A DNA stretch of 64,000 nucleotides, taken from positions 39,703,201 through 39,767,200 of the forward strand of contig OZ038422.1 of the NCBI GenBank assembly GCA_964036155.1, given 5' to 3'. A model generated the notes under the pieces. That model searched no databases, was not told where the DNA came from, and saw nothing but the letters and a program-made list of their open reading frames with translations. The stretch is from Diploscapter coronatus. Its lineage: Eukaryota; Nematoda; Chromadorea; Rhabditida; Rhabditidae. The translations under genes were made by a program, and so were the position numbers. Below are positions 35,201 through 62,288 of this stretch, one piece after another. The first letter of the stretch is position 1, and every line of letters begins with the position of its first letter.

Positions 35201-38168
35201 GAAACATCCTATATTGTTGTTTCTAAATATCATTTCATGAGTTTCGAAATTTGAAGGAAATATAGAGTTGCCAATTTCGTGACGTAATATTTCCTTCTTC
35301 AATTGAAAAAAAACATAAAAATTCAGACGAATTGAGAAACGTGAATTGGGTGAAAAATGATATTCGGAAAAGCGAAGCGATTTTAGATTTGTGACAGGGG
35401 GATTGAAATTTTCACATTCGAGTAAATTAGCGAATGAGTACTTTTAATCGGAAGGAAGAGCAAGAATATAGAAGATTTGATGAAAACTGGGAAATGACTG
35501 AGCGGCAAATGAACGGCGAAAAGCAATGCAGAAATGCGCAGAACAAGGGCCGATTTAGCAATTAGTCCAAAGCTAACGGGGCGTGTGCCTTTCTGCCCTC
35601 ATTCCCCTATACGCATTCTCTCACAGAGCCATTCCATTCCACATGCTAGTCCTTGTGGGAATGTTTTCCAGGGATGAGATGCGGAATGAGCACTCAATTA
35701 TCCTCGATCTTCAAGTTTGACTATAAACGGATGATTTCAGCTTTATATCCTACATCGTCGACATAGGCTGTGCCGAGGACAGACGACTCTCCACCAAACA
35801 GGCCGTCAGGAAGGTGAGCTCGTTCATTTTTTCTTGTAGGTCTGCAAAAACACAGCTAAAATGGCTACTTTTCAATTAAATGATATGGAAGTTCTTCAAG
35901 GGTAACTCCATCTTTTTCTTGTATTTGTAATCGATCATTTTCCCAATGACTGCTTGCCCTAAATAGGTCTTAAAAAATTAAAAAAACACTCAAATTGATC
36001 TTGATTGAATTGAAGTTAAGGTTAGAAATGAATTTACAAGATACATTTTTTCTCATCTAAATAAACTAAAAATGACAATTTTAGCACGGCATCCCCGAAT
36101 GGATCGTGGACGTGCGAAATTCGTGCACTCACGAGCACACGCCCTCTATCAGCCAGCTTCGCGAGGCAGTCAAATTCATCAGGGAATGGCTCAATGTAAG
36201 ACAATCTTTTATCAATCTTATTAATTAATTAATTAATAACGCGAAAAGAAGCGATCATAGAGAGCTGAAGAGTGCAGAGGAAATTCTAATTCTCTTTATA
36301 GACACACTATTTCGCCGAATTAATGAAAGAAAACTTCTCGAGTCTGCACGCTCCTTCTATGCTCGAATGAGCATTTTTGCGTTTTAAGAATAATAATAAT
36401 AATAATAACAATAACATTATCTCAGAAAAAATGGTGGAATCGGCAATATACCCATTCCCTGGACAATCTAATCGGCTCGAATGCAGGAGAAACGCCGCGG
36501 GAGAAAAGGGAACGCAGAATCTGCGAGACTATCCAGAAATTCACGGAAATCAGCATGGCGGTAAGCAGAATGAAAATAATGAATTTAAAAATAAAATTAT
36601 TTATTTTCTGAAATTAAATAAACTGCAATGACTTATTTGACTTGTTCAGCGCTTCCAAGGTCAACTTGCATCGCGTGAAGATCACGAATTATCTGCGAAA
36701 TTGTTCGAAGACATGACCAATTTTGTTATGATCAATTCTAAGTATTTTTTAAAAAATAGAATTGGAAATATCAACAATTTCAGAACTTTCTTGCGTTGCC
36801 TCGTTTCAGAGGGCTGTTTGATTTTCCCCGAGGGCTCCATGCACATTCTCACACAGATCCCTTCTAATGATGGATGTGAGTTGAAATTTTCGTTTAAAAA
36901 AGATTGTTTTTTCAGATCTAATGATTCCAATCGAGATTCAGTCAGTGTGGCGATCAGTGTTCACTTTGATCATTAAGAATGAACTCGTCGGATCGTTTCT
37001 CATCATTGTACGTGTTATTTGAGAATTTTAAAGTTATGATAAGTTGAAAACAAAAAAAACTTCTATGGCAACGAAGAGAATATTTCATTTTTATTGAAAT
37101 TTTCTAAATTCTAAGATGTGCACTTTCAGCTTCTAAACCGTATGAATGAAAATAAGGATAGGCCTCATCTGTTCGCTCAATACCGTAGTTGGAGTCGTCT
37201 TTTGCTCGAGGCTTCTGTCGATCGTATGTTTTTTTTTTTAATTTCATTTTACGGAAAGTGACATTTCAGCCAAATTGGAGTACTTCATCACACAATCGGA
37301 GTGGCGACAGATACTCAAAGAGGCCCTCGTCGTCGGCGCTCATTTCCCCAAGAACGTATTCGATGGGTAAATTTTCTTGGAATTTTTGGAAGACTGAAGA
37401 TTTCAGAATAATTTCCCGAATTGACAACATTTCCAATTCGACCAGATCCGATGTGAACCAATTCGTCAATATTTCAACGAAAACGATGGAAGGTAAAAAA
37501 TTTTTTATTTGGAATACTTGAAATTGTAATTTCAAGCATGACAATTAAACTAATAATCTGGAAAATTATGAATAAAATTCTTTAGTCATGGTTATGAGTC
37601 TTTTTAATTCAGGAGCCTCAGACCCATCTGAAGATGATTACACGGTGAAGTCAGTGGAGGATCTGCAGAAGGCTCTCAGGAAAGGTAAGAATAAATAAAA
37701 TTTAGAAATGAAGTTAGACAATTTGCAGATCACTCGAATAGTTCGTTCATGGCTGAGTCGAGCAATGAACGTAAAAATAAGTTGTTCAAGAAATGTAGTC
37801 GAGATGTTTGGCAGAAGACTCCTTCTGGGTTTGTAATTTTCATCGTTATTTTTTTCGAAAATGGATCTTCCAATACCAGTAAACTCTTATTTCTCTACCA
37901 AGAAGATAGAAAGACAATTTTGTTGTAGGAAAAAATTTTATCTAGACTTTCTTCCATATGATAATGCGAAAATACTTTAATTTATTTATGAATTTTCAGA
38001 CTCTGCCCCAGCCAAGTTCTGGAAGGATTTTGGCTGTATGTCGAAGATGAACCGAATCCTTCTAAAGGCAAGAGGGCAGCTCCTTCAAATGGAGGGATGA
38101 ATGGCAACGAATTCAACTCCAAACGACGATTCGTCGTCCCCAAGAAATTCAACAGTATGGGCTGTTGA
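32259..38168 (+). CDS. LAS1L: LAS1 pre-rRNA processing endonuclease family
   Basis: LAS1 is the HEPN endonuclease that cuts ITS2 in 60S precursors. Fifteen exons give ~536 aa. The N-terminal LAS1 domain is clear: VPFTMLEWNIAREKF, LLDMFVIWKTR, VPIAIACSEVILRAALHDAR, FISYIVDIGCAEDRRLSTKQ, then IPEWIVDVRNSCTHEHTPS, which contains the catalytic R-(x4)-H-like HEPN element (RNSCTH), and WLNKKWWNRQY. The C-terminal half is helical and divergent, ending KKFNSMGC. Intron 3 (32871-35740, 2.9 kb) is unusually long and holds a separate coding-like segment. A donor inside the last codons (AACA|GTATGG) joins in phase to exons at 38421-38535 and 38667-38772, giving a possible longer C-terminus. An alternative acceptor at 36300 would give a truncated form. 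Confidence 0.88.
33137..33375 (+). pseudogene. Coding-like segment inside LAS1 intron 3 (possible cuticle-collagen-type N-terminus)
   Basis: After a CTTCGTAG acceptor an open frame reads SLFSAYSTVSLSLVIFETLD, then KDIAEFQQNWTQTVAMMIRE, then a MAMRRANWVKWPGGGGAEDG stretch, to a stop. The order (hydrophobic segment, helical spacer, basic pair, glycines) recalls the non-collagenous N-terminus of nematode cuticle collagens, but there is no Gly-X-Y region and no start Met. A donor at GGAG|GTGGGG could join in phase to 33495-33624 (SASPFTPESALLTACFLDIV). It does not fit the LAS1 frame. It could be a relic of a nested gene or a coincidence. Confidence 0.28.
34641..34799 (+). CDS. Possible 52-aa ORF in LAS1 intron 3
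   Basis: An ATG frame reads MGNSSTWLNTALAQVDIQQL and RSVLLSLRGFALFKSSSFLS to a TAG. Directly after it, an exon-like piece ends with a strong donor (AAGAG|GTAAGTTAG, ~34836). There is no family match; it may be part of a cryptic or cassette exon. Confidence 0.2.
36390..36414. repeat. (AAT)n microsatellite
   Basis: About seven AAT units followed by AACAATAAC, immediately before the LAS1 exon 6 acceptor. Confidence 0.85.
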
Positions 38169-38420
38169 ATTTGTTCTTAAATTTTGAATTGATATATTTA
38201 TTTACCTTTTTATCTTCTTGTTATATTACATTTCACATATTACATACGGGTTTTGTTGTTATTTCGATGGAATTGTTGGAAGAAAATGAATTTCTTGTAT
38301 TTCACAGAAAAAGAAAATTAAATTTGGTGGTGTGGTAGTGGCGAATAGCGCTTTTTATCGTGTTAAGATATTTTTGAATGTTTATTATCGATTTTATTAT
38401 TGGTTTTTTGTGATTTGCAG

Positions 38421-38772
38421 GTAATCGGCTTGAAATCGAGATGATGGATGAGTCGATGAAGATTGGACTTCAAAAACGACTAGCCGAGCCCCTTCGTACC
38501 AGGACAAGGATAGCAGGTCTGCAAAAACGAATTAGGTATGCAAGATTTTGTATCAATTTGTAAAAACATTATGTCTTGTTCCATGCTATTTTTTTTTTTC
38601 ATAATTTTCTAATTTTTGTAAGAAGCTCACTGCGCCTGTGGTTCGTTTCTTCCTCTTCTTTCTCAGCCCCGTATCAGGCGTACAAATGTTGCAATCATCG
38701 AAGAAACTTCGCTTATATCGATGTCTGCATTCGGGGAAGGCTAGGCAATTTTGCTGGAAATTCGTAATTTGA
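38421..38772 (+). other. Optional extra 3' exons of LAS1
   Basis: Exon 38421-38535 (NRLEIEMMDESMKIGLQKRL..) follows a TTTGCAG acceptor. Exon 38667-38772 (PVSGVQMLQSSKKLRLYRCL.., TGA) follows TTTCTCAG. Both stay in phase with a donor at AACA|GTATGG in the terminal LAS1 exon. They overlap the minus-strand gene ending at 38713, so only one strand may be coding there. Confidence 0.4.
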
Positions 38773-41700
38773 GTGTTTGAAGATTTTCAAAGATACCTCT
38801 GAGGCATTGATATTCGGAAGACCGAAATTCCTCTTGACTCTTTTGAGCGAGCTTCCATCTCCACAGCGCTGGCATTTCTTTCTTCGGAATATGGCCTGAA
38901 ATGGGAAATTTTGACAACATAATTTTGAATTTGATGGAAAAAATAAACATACTCACATTTTGAAACTTTTTAGACAGAACGTTATAATTCTTGTTTGTTA
39001 AACCTACCTCCCTCTTAGTCCTAGAATTGTGGTAGACTTTCTGGAAGACGGCATATTCGATATCATTAAGGCAATCCTCAGTCTGCACGCAGGACTGTTT
39101 TCTCCTAGGCGCTTCTTCACTCGAGCCTCTATCCTTGTCCTGATCTTCGTCATCAAATCCCATTTTGTATCCCTTCCTCTTCCGAATATCAGCAATCGCT
39201 TCGGAAATAGTCATTTCGTGAGAATCATCTGTCTCGTTGGCTGCTCGCTTCTTTCTGCAACATTTGTGCATTTTAGGCTAAATTTAAATTTGAATGTTAA
39301 AATAATTCTCATTCACTAGTAAGTTTTAGCCTTAGACGTGGTTTTGTTGCGAATGTGTACCTGCTAGCCAAGGCTAATGTAACCCAAGCAGGACAGGGCA
39401 CGCAAGACGCTGCAGCGTCCGGCGCAAAGAATTGACGCTTCACGCGAATTCGGTGCCTCTTCACAGCCTCTTCTTGAGATTTCACTGCCTAAATTTTTTA
39501 TTTGAAGGGAATTTTTTGGGATTTTCAAACTTCATGCCACTTGCTAACTCGATCTGCATATCGCTTTCTTCTGCGTTTGTTCATCAGCACACAAGCGGGG
39601 AATTTCATGCAGCCGGCGGAATTAGGCCCTGAAGCATTTTTCAATGATTACGATGATAGAACTCAAGAAAAATATCTTGCCAGCACTGCATACGCAATCT
39701 AATTGGAAGAAAAATTGTGGAGAAATGCTTATTAGAATTTGCAATTTAAACGAGTCTTGAAATTACGATAATTTCATCTCTACCTTCATTAGCCATAGTT
39801 TTACTGAACACCTTGACAATATCCAATATGCCCTTTGGGGAATATGCCTGTCTCTTCATTCTGCTCAGACTGCTGCTCAAAGTGTGACTCCCATCAGCAT
39901 CGAATTCATCAACATCACAATTCGTGTCTTCTGCAATTTTAGTCGCTTGAAACTTAGGATTAATTTCAACTCGATGCTAGAAATTGATTCAAGACTAAAT
40001 TTGATCCTAGAGTTGTTTTAGAATCCTGTACCTGCCGATCTTTTCGTCCTCTCCATCCTATCCCTGTGACACTCATCAATTTCTGCTTCTCTTTTTCGTC
40101 TCCCATAAAATCCATTACAAGGCTCACAGTACTGGCTCCCAACCAGATTTCTCTTGTAGCGGCGTGAATGAAGTAGGCATTCGGGGTGAGGAAGGCACTA
40201 GATTTTTAGAATTAAAATATAGATTCTTGGAAAATTCATGCAGTTTTATTTCTTCATTCGATCTTCATCGGAATGAATTTTCCGAAACAAAACTAAACCT
40301 ACCCCTTCTCGTTTCGCCCGATGCGCAGGATTCACAGGAACTCCAACTGGGGATTGAGGAAGCGAAGACTGGGTGAATGGATTGTTTTCGGAGTATTGTG
40401 GCTGCAAGTAGGTGCAGGGAACGCAGAGGGATCTTTTAGCGCGCTTATGTTTGGCCAATGGTACTCCGTTTCTACAGGCTTGACACTGAAATTTCATCCT
40501 CTCCTGTAAACTTTGTTCCTGATAATATTACCCCCATCCTTTTGACTCTCCTGTGTCGTTGTTCTTCATAAAGTCTTCCAGCTCTCGGCACCTCAGAAAC
40601 GTAGTTCATCGATTCTTCGGTCAAATGATTTAGGTGGTAATCTTGTAGAAGTACAGGGGCCTTTGTCGTTGTCAAGGGGAATCTCTTCGTGGTTTGGCTC
40701 GCCGTCTTCTTCACGAAATAGACTGTCGTTGTTGGGACTAAATTGAAATTCAAAGAAACTACGACAACTTAAAAAAAAAAAAAAAAAAAAAAACAACATG
40801 AGAAGAAAAGAAGGCTTTTTCGAGTATCAGAAAATCTCAACAAATTTTCACTACCCGGCTGACAATGGACTTTCGTATCTCTCTTCGCCCTCTTTCCAAG
40901 CAGAATTCTCTTTCTGCAAGGACAGGTTGGACAGGCTCTCAAGCATGGAGGTACAGTAGCCAGACAATTTACATCCGGAAGTTCTGGACAACACGGCAAT
41001 TCTGGAGGGCAACAGGGTTTTCCTTGGTGACAACATCGCGGGTTCTAGAAATTTTCTGGGACTAGTGATTTTTAGCTCGAATACTTTGATTCAAGATGAA
41101 AGTTCTTTATCGCCTCTTCTTTGGTAAAAATGTAGCTATCTTCTGCATAGGTAAGTTTGAGAAATCTACCTGATAATAACAACACGGCCTTCTGCATCCG
41201 CAGTCCCCACCAGGACAAGGATTTGAGCAGGGTCGAGGCCGAGGCTGATTCGCACAACATGGCGTTGGTGCTTCAGGCGGCGGGGGAGGCTTGAGGATAG
41301 AATTGTCACGGGAAATTTTTCAATTCGACATACCGGAGGAGGCGGAGGCTAAACTAGCAAATTATTCGGTTTTCTATGATTGTGAATCATCGTTTTTGAA
41401 ACGAGCATAATTTCGTCTTTCAATTTTTGTTACATCAAAGATTTTGCTCGTCTCTACTCCACTTACAGGTGGTGGAGGCGGAACGGGAGCAGGGCAGCAG
41501 GTTCTGGGTGGTGGTGGACCGCCTTCCTATTTATTATTTTTTTTTGGAGAATCATGAAATTGAAAAACAAAAAAGAATTACCGTAACCCCATTTCCTCCT
41601 TCGCTGCCCTCTTCGTATTCTTCATACTCGGGTCGCTTCCCTTTACAGCATTTCTTAGGACAACAATTTGGAGCTGCTGGGCAGCAAGGTCCAAATGCTG

Positions 41701-42353
41701 GCTGACAACAGGGCTTTGGAGGGGGCTAAATTCAAGTTCAAATTCGAAAACATAAAAATAAAGTTGATCTTCATCTGAATGATTTGAGTTTCGAAAATTT
41801 GGTCATAAGGAGGAGAGTCATTTTCATAGAAAATATTAGAGATCAAGTAAGTGCAATGGCGAAATAGCACTTATTGTAACAAAAACGATCACTTTTGAGG
41901 TGCAAAGTGCTTGAGTATGGAATAAATGTTGGTAGAGTTTTACCGGAGGTTCGCAACAAGCCAAAGGCAAAGGTGGATGCTCATCTGCACAACATTCTGC
42001 AGAACAACAGGCTCTATTAGGATAGACATCGCACCCACTACAACCACAACTACAGCGCTTTCTTCGAATATTTCTGAACGTCGGAATTAGGTCGAACAAT
42101 GAATGAAATTTACCGTAATGTAAGAGGTATCAAACTGGACCTGTTGGCTGCTACAAAATGCAATGGTAGATCGTGAGTTTTCAGATGAGATTCAAATTTA
42201 ACTGAAATTAAAAGTCTAAATTTTTGTGAAATCTGAGGAAAAACCTTTAGAAATTATGAGATCATCCGGTACTTTCGGAAACGCTTCATCTTCTCTTGAA
42301 TAAACTACAATAGGAAATGAGAAAATAATCCAAGCCACTAGGGGCCGAAACAT
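38713..42353 (-). CDS. Secreted Cys/Pro-rich precursor with many furin-type sites (~728 aa)
   Basis: Seventeen exons keep phase from ATG 42353 to TAA 38713. The protein starts with a signal peptide (MFRPLVAWIIFSFPIVVYSR). Residues ~80-290 are dominated by paired cysteines and prolines: CSCGCSGCDVYPNRACCSAE, PPKPCCQPAFGPCCP, NCCPKKCCK, a 15-nt microexon at 41334-41348 coding only PPPPP, CGCRRPCCYYQ, PELPCCPELPDVNC. Further on come a Thr-rich linker, CxxC pairs (CQAC, CVPC, CEPC, CVPCPAW, CQRC) and repeated basic processing sites (KRAKR, HRAKR, GRRKR, RRRKR, RVKR, KRVKR). There is no family I recognise. A cuticle, matrix or processed-peptide role is inference only. One intron is 43 nt (40504-40546), and another carries a 23-nt A-run. 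The last exon may read through GAG|GTATCT (38797) to the stop or be spliced on. Confidence 0.72.
40771..40793. repeat. Homopolymer A23 (T23 on the minus strand)
   Basis: Pure A-run in a minus-strand intron, upstream of the exon starting 40737. On the coding strand it is a long pyrimidine tract before the acceptor. Confidence 0.9.
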
Positions 42354-45300
42354 TTATATCACAGATTTTTAAAAATTAAATCAATTGTGATAATGATGGC
42401 GATAAGTGTGAATAATCCTTCGGCTAATGATAATGATAAGGAAAATGAGAGGACTTCGAGACTGGCTTTCCTGTTCGCGAATGCCTTCTGCTAGCCTTTT
42501 TGCCTTCCACGGAAAGTAGCAGGTTCTCTGTTATCTTTGGAAATCGAATCGGGCAGGTCAGTGACATAAGGACTGACAGTGGATAGCGTTATCATAACTG
42601 GATTTCGAAAAATTTGAAGCTGGTTTTGAAAATGTAACTTGAAGAAGTATATATGAAAGGAAAGAGTGCTTCCTTAGTTTTTTTTCTAACCAATCATTTC
42701 AGTCATCAAAACGAATTTTTGAAAGTTCGATTTTATCTGAACATTTTTGTAAGTGGTAATAAACAAGTTAAAGTCAACTTTAAAAATTTCAAACTCATTT
42801 CATTCGTGATAGTAAACTGACTCTAACTTTCAAATTAGTGTCGTTGCGCAACATTTGTTGTTGTGTAAACATTTGAACTTTCCAGTGGGATGGTGGAGAT
42901 AGAAAGGCGAACGGAAGAGCCTGCATTTCTGCATCCTAACATTCTAATCCTTAGTTTCTTATCTTCTCCTCTCTAATGCTGTAATCCCCCCGTCTCTCAT
43001 TCGATGTAGAGGTCAATCAGTAGTATTGCAGTCTCATATATTCTCATTTTGATGATTGAGAAAATATAGACAGGGTTGTTGGTAATTGCACCACATAAGA
43101 CTACCCTACTTCTGAAAAATTACATCAACTATTTTTCTTTGAATCTCATGAACATATCATTCTAGACTTCAATGCTATTTTCACTACCTCTGATAAAAAA
43201 GTATGAAGAAAAGATGTATGGTAGTTTTGAATTTCAAGAGATTATTGCAATGCTCGATATATTGAGAGATAGTATGGAGAAATGTGTCTTTCTGGATAAT
43301 TAAAGACTTAACTTTTCCATGCCCTTCAGCCATTTCAGTATCTCTGATATAAGACAGTAAAAGAATGTATCGCATCTCATAGTTTCCATCGGATATCGGC
43401 ATTCGAGCAGCGAGAGGAGAAGGGGAATATCTGAGATCCCATCAGATAGAGATATCCTCCCTCTCCTCTCTTCTGCCCTGCATTTCTGCGATATGTTGTT
43501 TGCGACAGTCCTAGTTTTTGCCCTATCTCTGCATTCCTACATGTTCTTGATTTGTATTATATTGCGTTGACCAAGAGTTTCTCTTTCGAAAAAATATAAT
43601 TTTGCTCAGATAATTACTCAAAAGAGAAAATGATTTACTGCCTATGATTAGGCTAGATGTATATATAAAAAAAATTTCAGCTAACTTTTGCTATTTTTTT
43701 GAATTTTAGATTTTTAGCTGAGAAAAACTATTGGCCATCCCAATATCTTTAGTCATCTCCCTTATAAGGCTCTGATAGAGGGACGTGTATTCTCGATTTC
43801 ACGAGTCTCTCTTCGACTAGAAGCCTGCTTTTTCTCTGTTCTCTCTCATTTCCTCCTTATCTTTCTTGGCTATTCTCAATCATCGCCCTGTCTATGTGCT
43901 ATGTCGCTGCGTTTTGTAAACACACTGACCCTTCTCTGCTCGACTCTTTGACTCTCTGAATCTCCAATATTTCCCCATATTTCTGCATTTCTTTCCTATC
44001 GTCAGCTTCTCCTTTGTCTTTCCTTCATTTCTGTATTATTTTCTATTTCTTTTTCTTATACTCTTTCCCGGGCTTCTCCCTAATTTTGCTCTTTTCGCGT
44101 AAATTTTGTGTTTCTTGTTTTGCCTTCTGGCGCTTTTTCCTGTCGACCGCCACTTTTTCTCTTCCCCTTTCCTTTTTCAATTCTTTAACGGTCAGCTCAA
44201 AGTTGGAGAAACGTAATAATCATTCTCTAAAAACGCCATCATTCCACCGCTAATTTCTTGATTTTCCCCCATTTTAAAACTTAGTACAATTTCTTCCTAT
44301 CTTATTCATTTTCAAAGGGCCATTACTAACATTTGGCAAGTATGAATAAAATCTTCTTAGCTATATTGTTTAGGTCTTTACTAAATGTATTTCGAAGTAA
44401 TTATTTCACTAAGATTTCGAAAGTGTCAACTTCGTCTTATCTAATTCATTTTGAAAGATGGTCATTGCTAATATTTGGCAAATGTGAATAAGATTTTCAA
44501 ATCTTGTCTAAAGAGTGAGATAACTGTTTCACTAGAGATCTTGGATGCTTCCAAACTTCACCTATTCTTCTATTCTTCTGTTCTCATTACTTTGGTTCAT
44601 CCTCATCTGCCGCTTTGCCACAACAATTTGCATGCGGCTGCTGGTGCGAAAGTGTGAATGAATGTGTGGTTGTGATAAAGAAGCTGCCTTCCGACTGATT
44701 GCTGGAAAGAGGACATAAATTGCCGAGAGGTGATGGGAACGAACAAATTGGAACAGTATTGTGGCTGGCAGGGAAATTGCGAGGCTGGCAGAAAGACCTT
44801 TGACTTTACCGCCTAAATCTATAGATGAATGAGGCATTGCCATTGTTATTGTTGCGATTTTTATTCCCCCTAAAATCTTATCTTGTTTTCATCGTTCATT
44901 TGAGCTGAAATTCATAGTTCGAACCCTATCTTTATGATAATTTTCCGAAATCTATTTTTGTCTAATAAGTGGTGTATCGAATTTCCTGAAAGGATTATTC
45001 ATTTGAAATTTGAAAGCTTGATTATATTTCGATTTCGTAGTTTGAAGATATAAGATGCAAAAATCTAGCTTCTCCATTATCTAGCATACGATTTTCTCCA
45101 GGTGGAATTCTCTCGATTTATTTCTTCCTTACCGAACAATTCACTCATTTCGATTTTCCTCGATAGCGGCTTTACGAGATCCAAAGAGAATGACTCAGAA
45201 AGCAGTTCTTTGTTTGTTCGTTTATTTGTTTGTGAGTTTGTCTACTCGAACAGTGAACGGGCCTAGCTGTGCCTTGTCTTGTCATTTACTATCAATCGAC

Positions 45301-47453
45301 CCCATATTCTGGATCCGCCTCCAATCTTTTTCTTGGCCTCTTTGTTTCTTCATCTTTATCCTCTCTCGAAGAGAGCCTTGGCTTTCATATATCCGGTCTT
45401 TATCCCCGACTGACTGACTGACTGAAAGACTGAATGATTCTCCTAGCAAATAGCACAAATCGTCGCACCTCTGCAATCAAGCAGGCAAAGCTATGCTTCG
45501 TAAATATCACATCAGCTTTATATCATTTTACTCCATTCATTCATTTATTTTTGCTCAAATTTTCTGAGATCTTTGCTTTTTACTGAATTTTGTGTTTCTA
45601 AAGTTCGATGAAGAAAAGCCAAGGCTCTTTTGACAAACCAGATCTAAAGAGAATCGCAAAAAATCGTACATTTTATATTTCATGCTGAAAAATATCAAAT
45701 CAATAAGATCTTTCGGTTTTTCGTCTTTTTCTCTAGGATTTTGGAAAGGGCTAAAATTTGAGAGAAGGGAATGTCGGATATCAAAAAGAGAAAAAGATTT
45801 TAAAAAGAGTCTTCGAAAGCCTGTCCAAATATGTCCTCTGCTTCCTGTCATTTTGGCTTGTTGGTCTGTTTTTATGTTTTGAAATCTTTCTCTCTCTCTC
45901 TCAAAGTGACTGCTACTAATAATTAACTTGAGCACTGATAGGAGAGGAGCAGAAACATTGTGCGAGATTATTGCATTGAAATGGGCTGTTCAAAATAAGG
46001 GTGAATGAATGAGGTTTCGAAATCTAAACTCGGATGATTTTTCCAATTCATAGTTCTGGAATTTCGAATTTTCTTCATAAATTTAGTTTTATACATCCCA
46101 TAAATGGACTACCTCAAAACCAGTCTACTTTGGCGCTTTCACTTTTTCAATGATATGCATCACTGCTCATCTGCTAGGTGTGCTATAGGCTCTGACTTCG
46201 TGAATTGCAACTTGTTCTGATTTGATTGACTTTCACTCTATGCTTATTCCAATCCCCTTGCATCTCTTTTTGCATACGATGTCAGCGGTGATAGTTATCA
46301 TATTGTAACTGGATCAGATCGCGCTTGTATTCATGCCTTCTCTTTCTATGCTAAACTATTGTGTGTACGAGATGTGCATTTACTATGCATACATGCGCGC
46401 ATTCACTATCATTTCATTCTCGAATACTTGAATCAAATGGAATAGAGAAAGTTTATCTATTTCTTTTGATCTGAATCGGAATTGCAACATTTCAGACAAA
46501 AATTAAACTATTATTCCATAGAACTGTAATTGATTTGAAATTTTAGAATCAGATTGAAATTTCATTTTTTTTGGGAATCTGAATTGAAATTGAAATATTT
46601 CCAAATGGAAATTGAATTATCATTTAGCTCAGGGGTTATGAGTTAAAATTTTTGAAATTAAAAATCAAAAATTGCCGGAACCGGAATTCCGATTCTCTGC
46701 ATTCTGATTTTCCCCCTTCCAATTATCTTGTTGTTGTTGCTAGCGGCTAGCTATGCGGTGTGGGGTCGAGCTCTTTCTCTATCCTCCATCCACCCATTCT
46801 GTTCTATTTTCCCTATCTGCAATTTTCCCTCCCACCCTCATATTCTGCCATGCATATAACCTAAAGCGTAAATGTGTGCCTCGGAGTGCTCCAGTTGTAT
46901 ATTTCCGCAAACAATCATTTCCACTAGAATTTTATTGGATTTCTAAACTTCGATAAACTTAGTTCTGAATTCCAAAATCTGAGCTCTGAGACAATTCTTT
47001 TGATTCTAAACTATAAATTTTCGTGATCACGACTTCTTACATCACTAATTCAGAAATTCGACACAATATTGACTCCTAACTTGGAAATCGGAATTTTCAA
47101 AATCTAAACTTCACCCATTTCTAATTTTCTCCGGATTTCAGCACATCACTTCATTGATTTCCCAATTCCGAACTTTTATTCCCGATTCATTGGGTCATTT
47201 TTTCATGTGCTGTTCTTCCTGTTTTCCAATTTTCCATTGCAATTGATCTCTTTCGCCCATTTGCTTCCACCTTTCATTCACCATTTTATTATCATTCCGC
47301 GTCCCCTGCCTTTTTACTATCTTTTTACCTCGTATACTTTTCTTCCTACAAGTTTTTTTCGTTATCACGCAGAAGACATCTGTGATTCTGTGTGATATCA
47401 TATCGATCTAATCATCTAATCATTTGATCACACAAATGACAACTTCTTTCCAG
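42354..47453. other. 5.1-kb non-coding block between divergent genes
   Basis: This is the shared upstream region of the Cys/Pro-rich gene (-) and the MPRIP gene (+). The ORFs here are T/C-rich shadows without splice-consistent partners. It contains short simple repeats (GACT units near 45407-45425, TC run near 45890-45902). A TTTCCAG acceptor at 47447-47453 probably marks the 5' end or trans-splice site of MPRIP mRNA. Confidence 0.6.
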
Positions 47454-47527
47454 GACGAACGCTCAAAGACAAGACAAGGCAGGTTACGAGAACGCAGAGC
47501 TGCTTTGACAGCAGAAGAGCGGCATAG

Positions 47528-62288
<14,761 letters not shown>

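Noticed and set aside
39629..39686. Exon continuation DCVCSAGKIFF.. on the minus strand of the Cys/Pro-rich gene
   Set aside because: It runs into a stop. The acceptor at 39629 joins the next exons in phase for the whole remaining gene.
44915..44932. GGGTTCGAAC-like tRNA B-box on the minus strand
   Set aside because: No A-box, anticodon arm or acceptor stem could be drawn around it.
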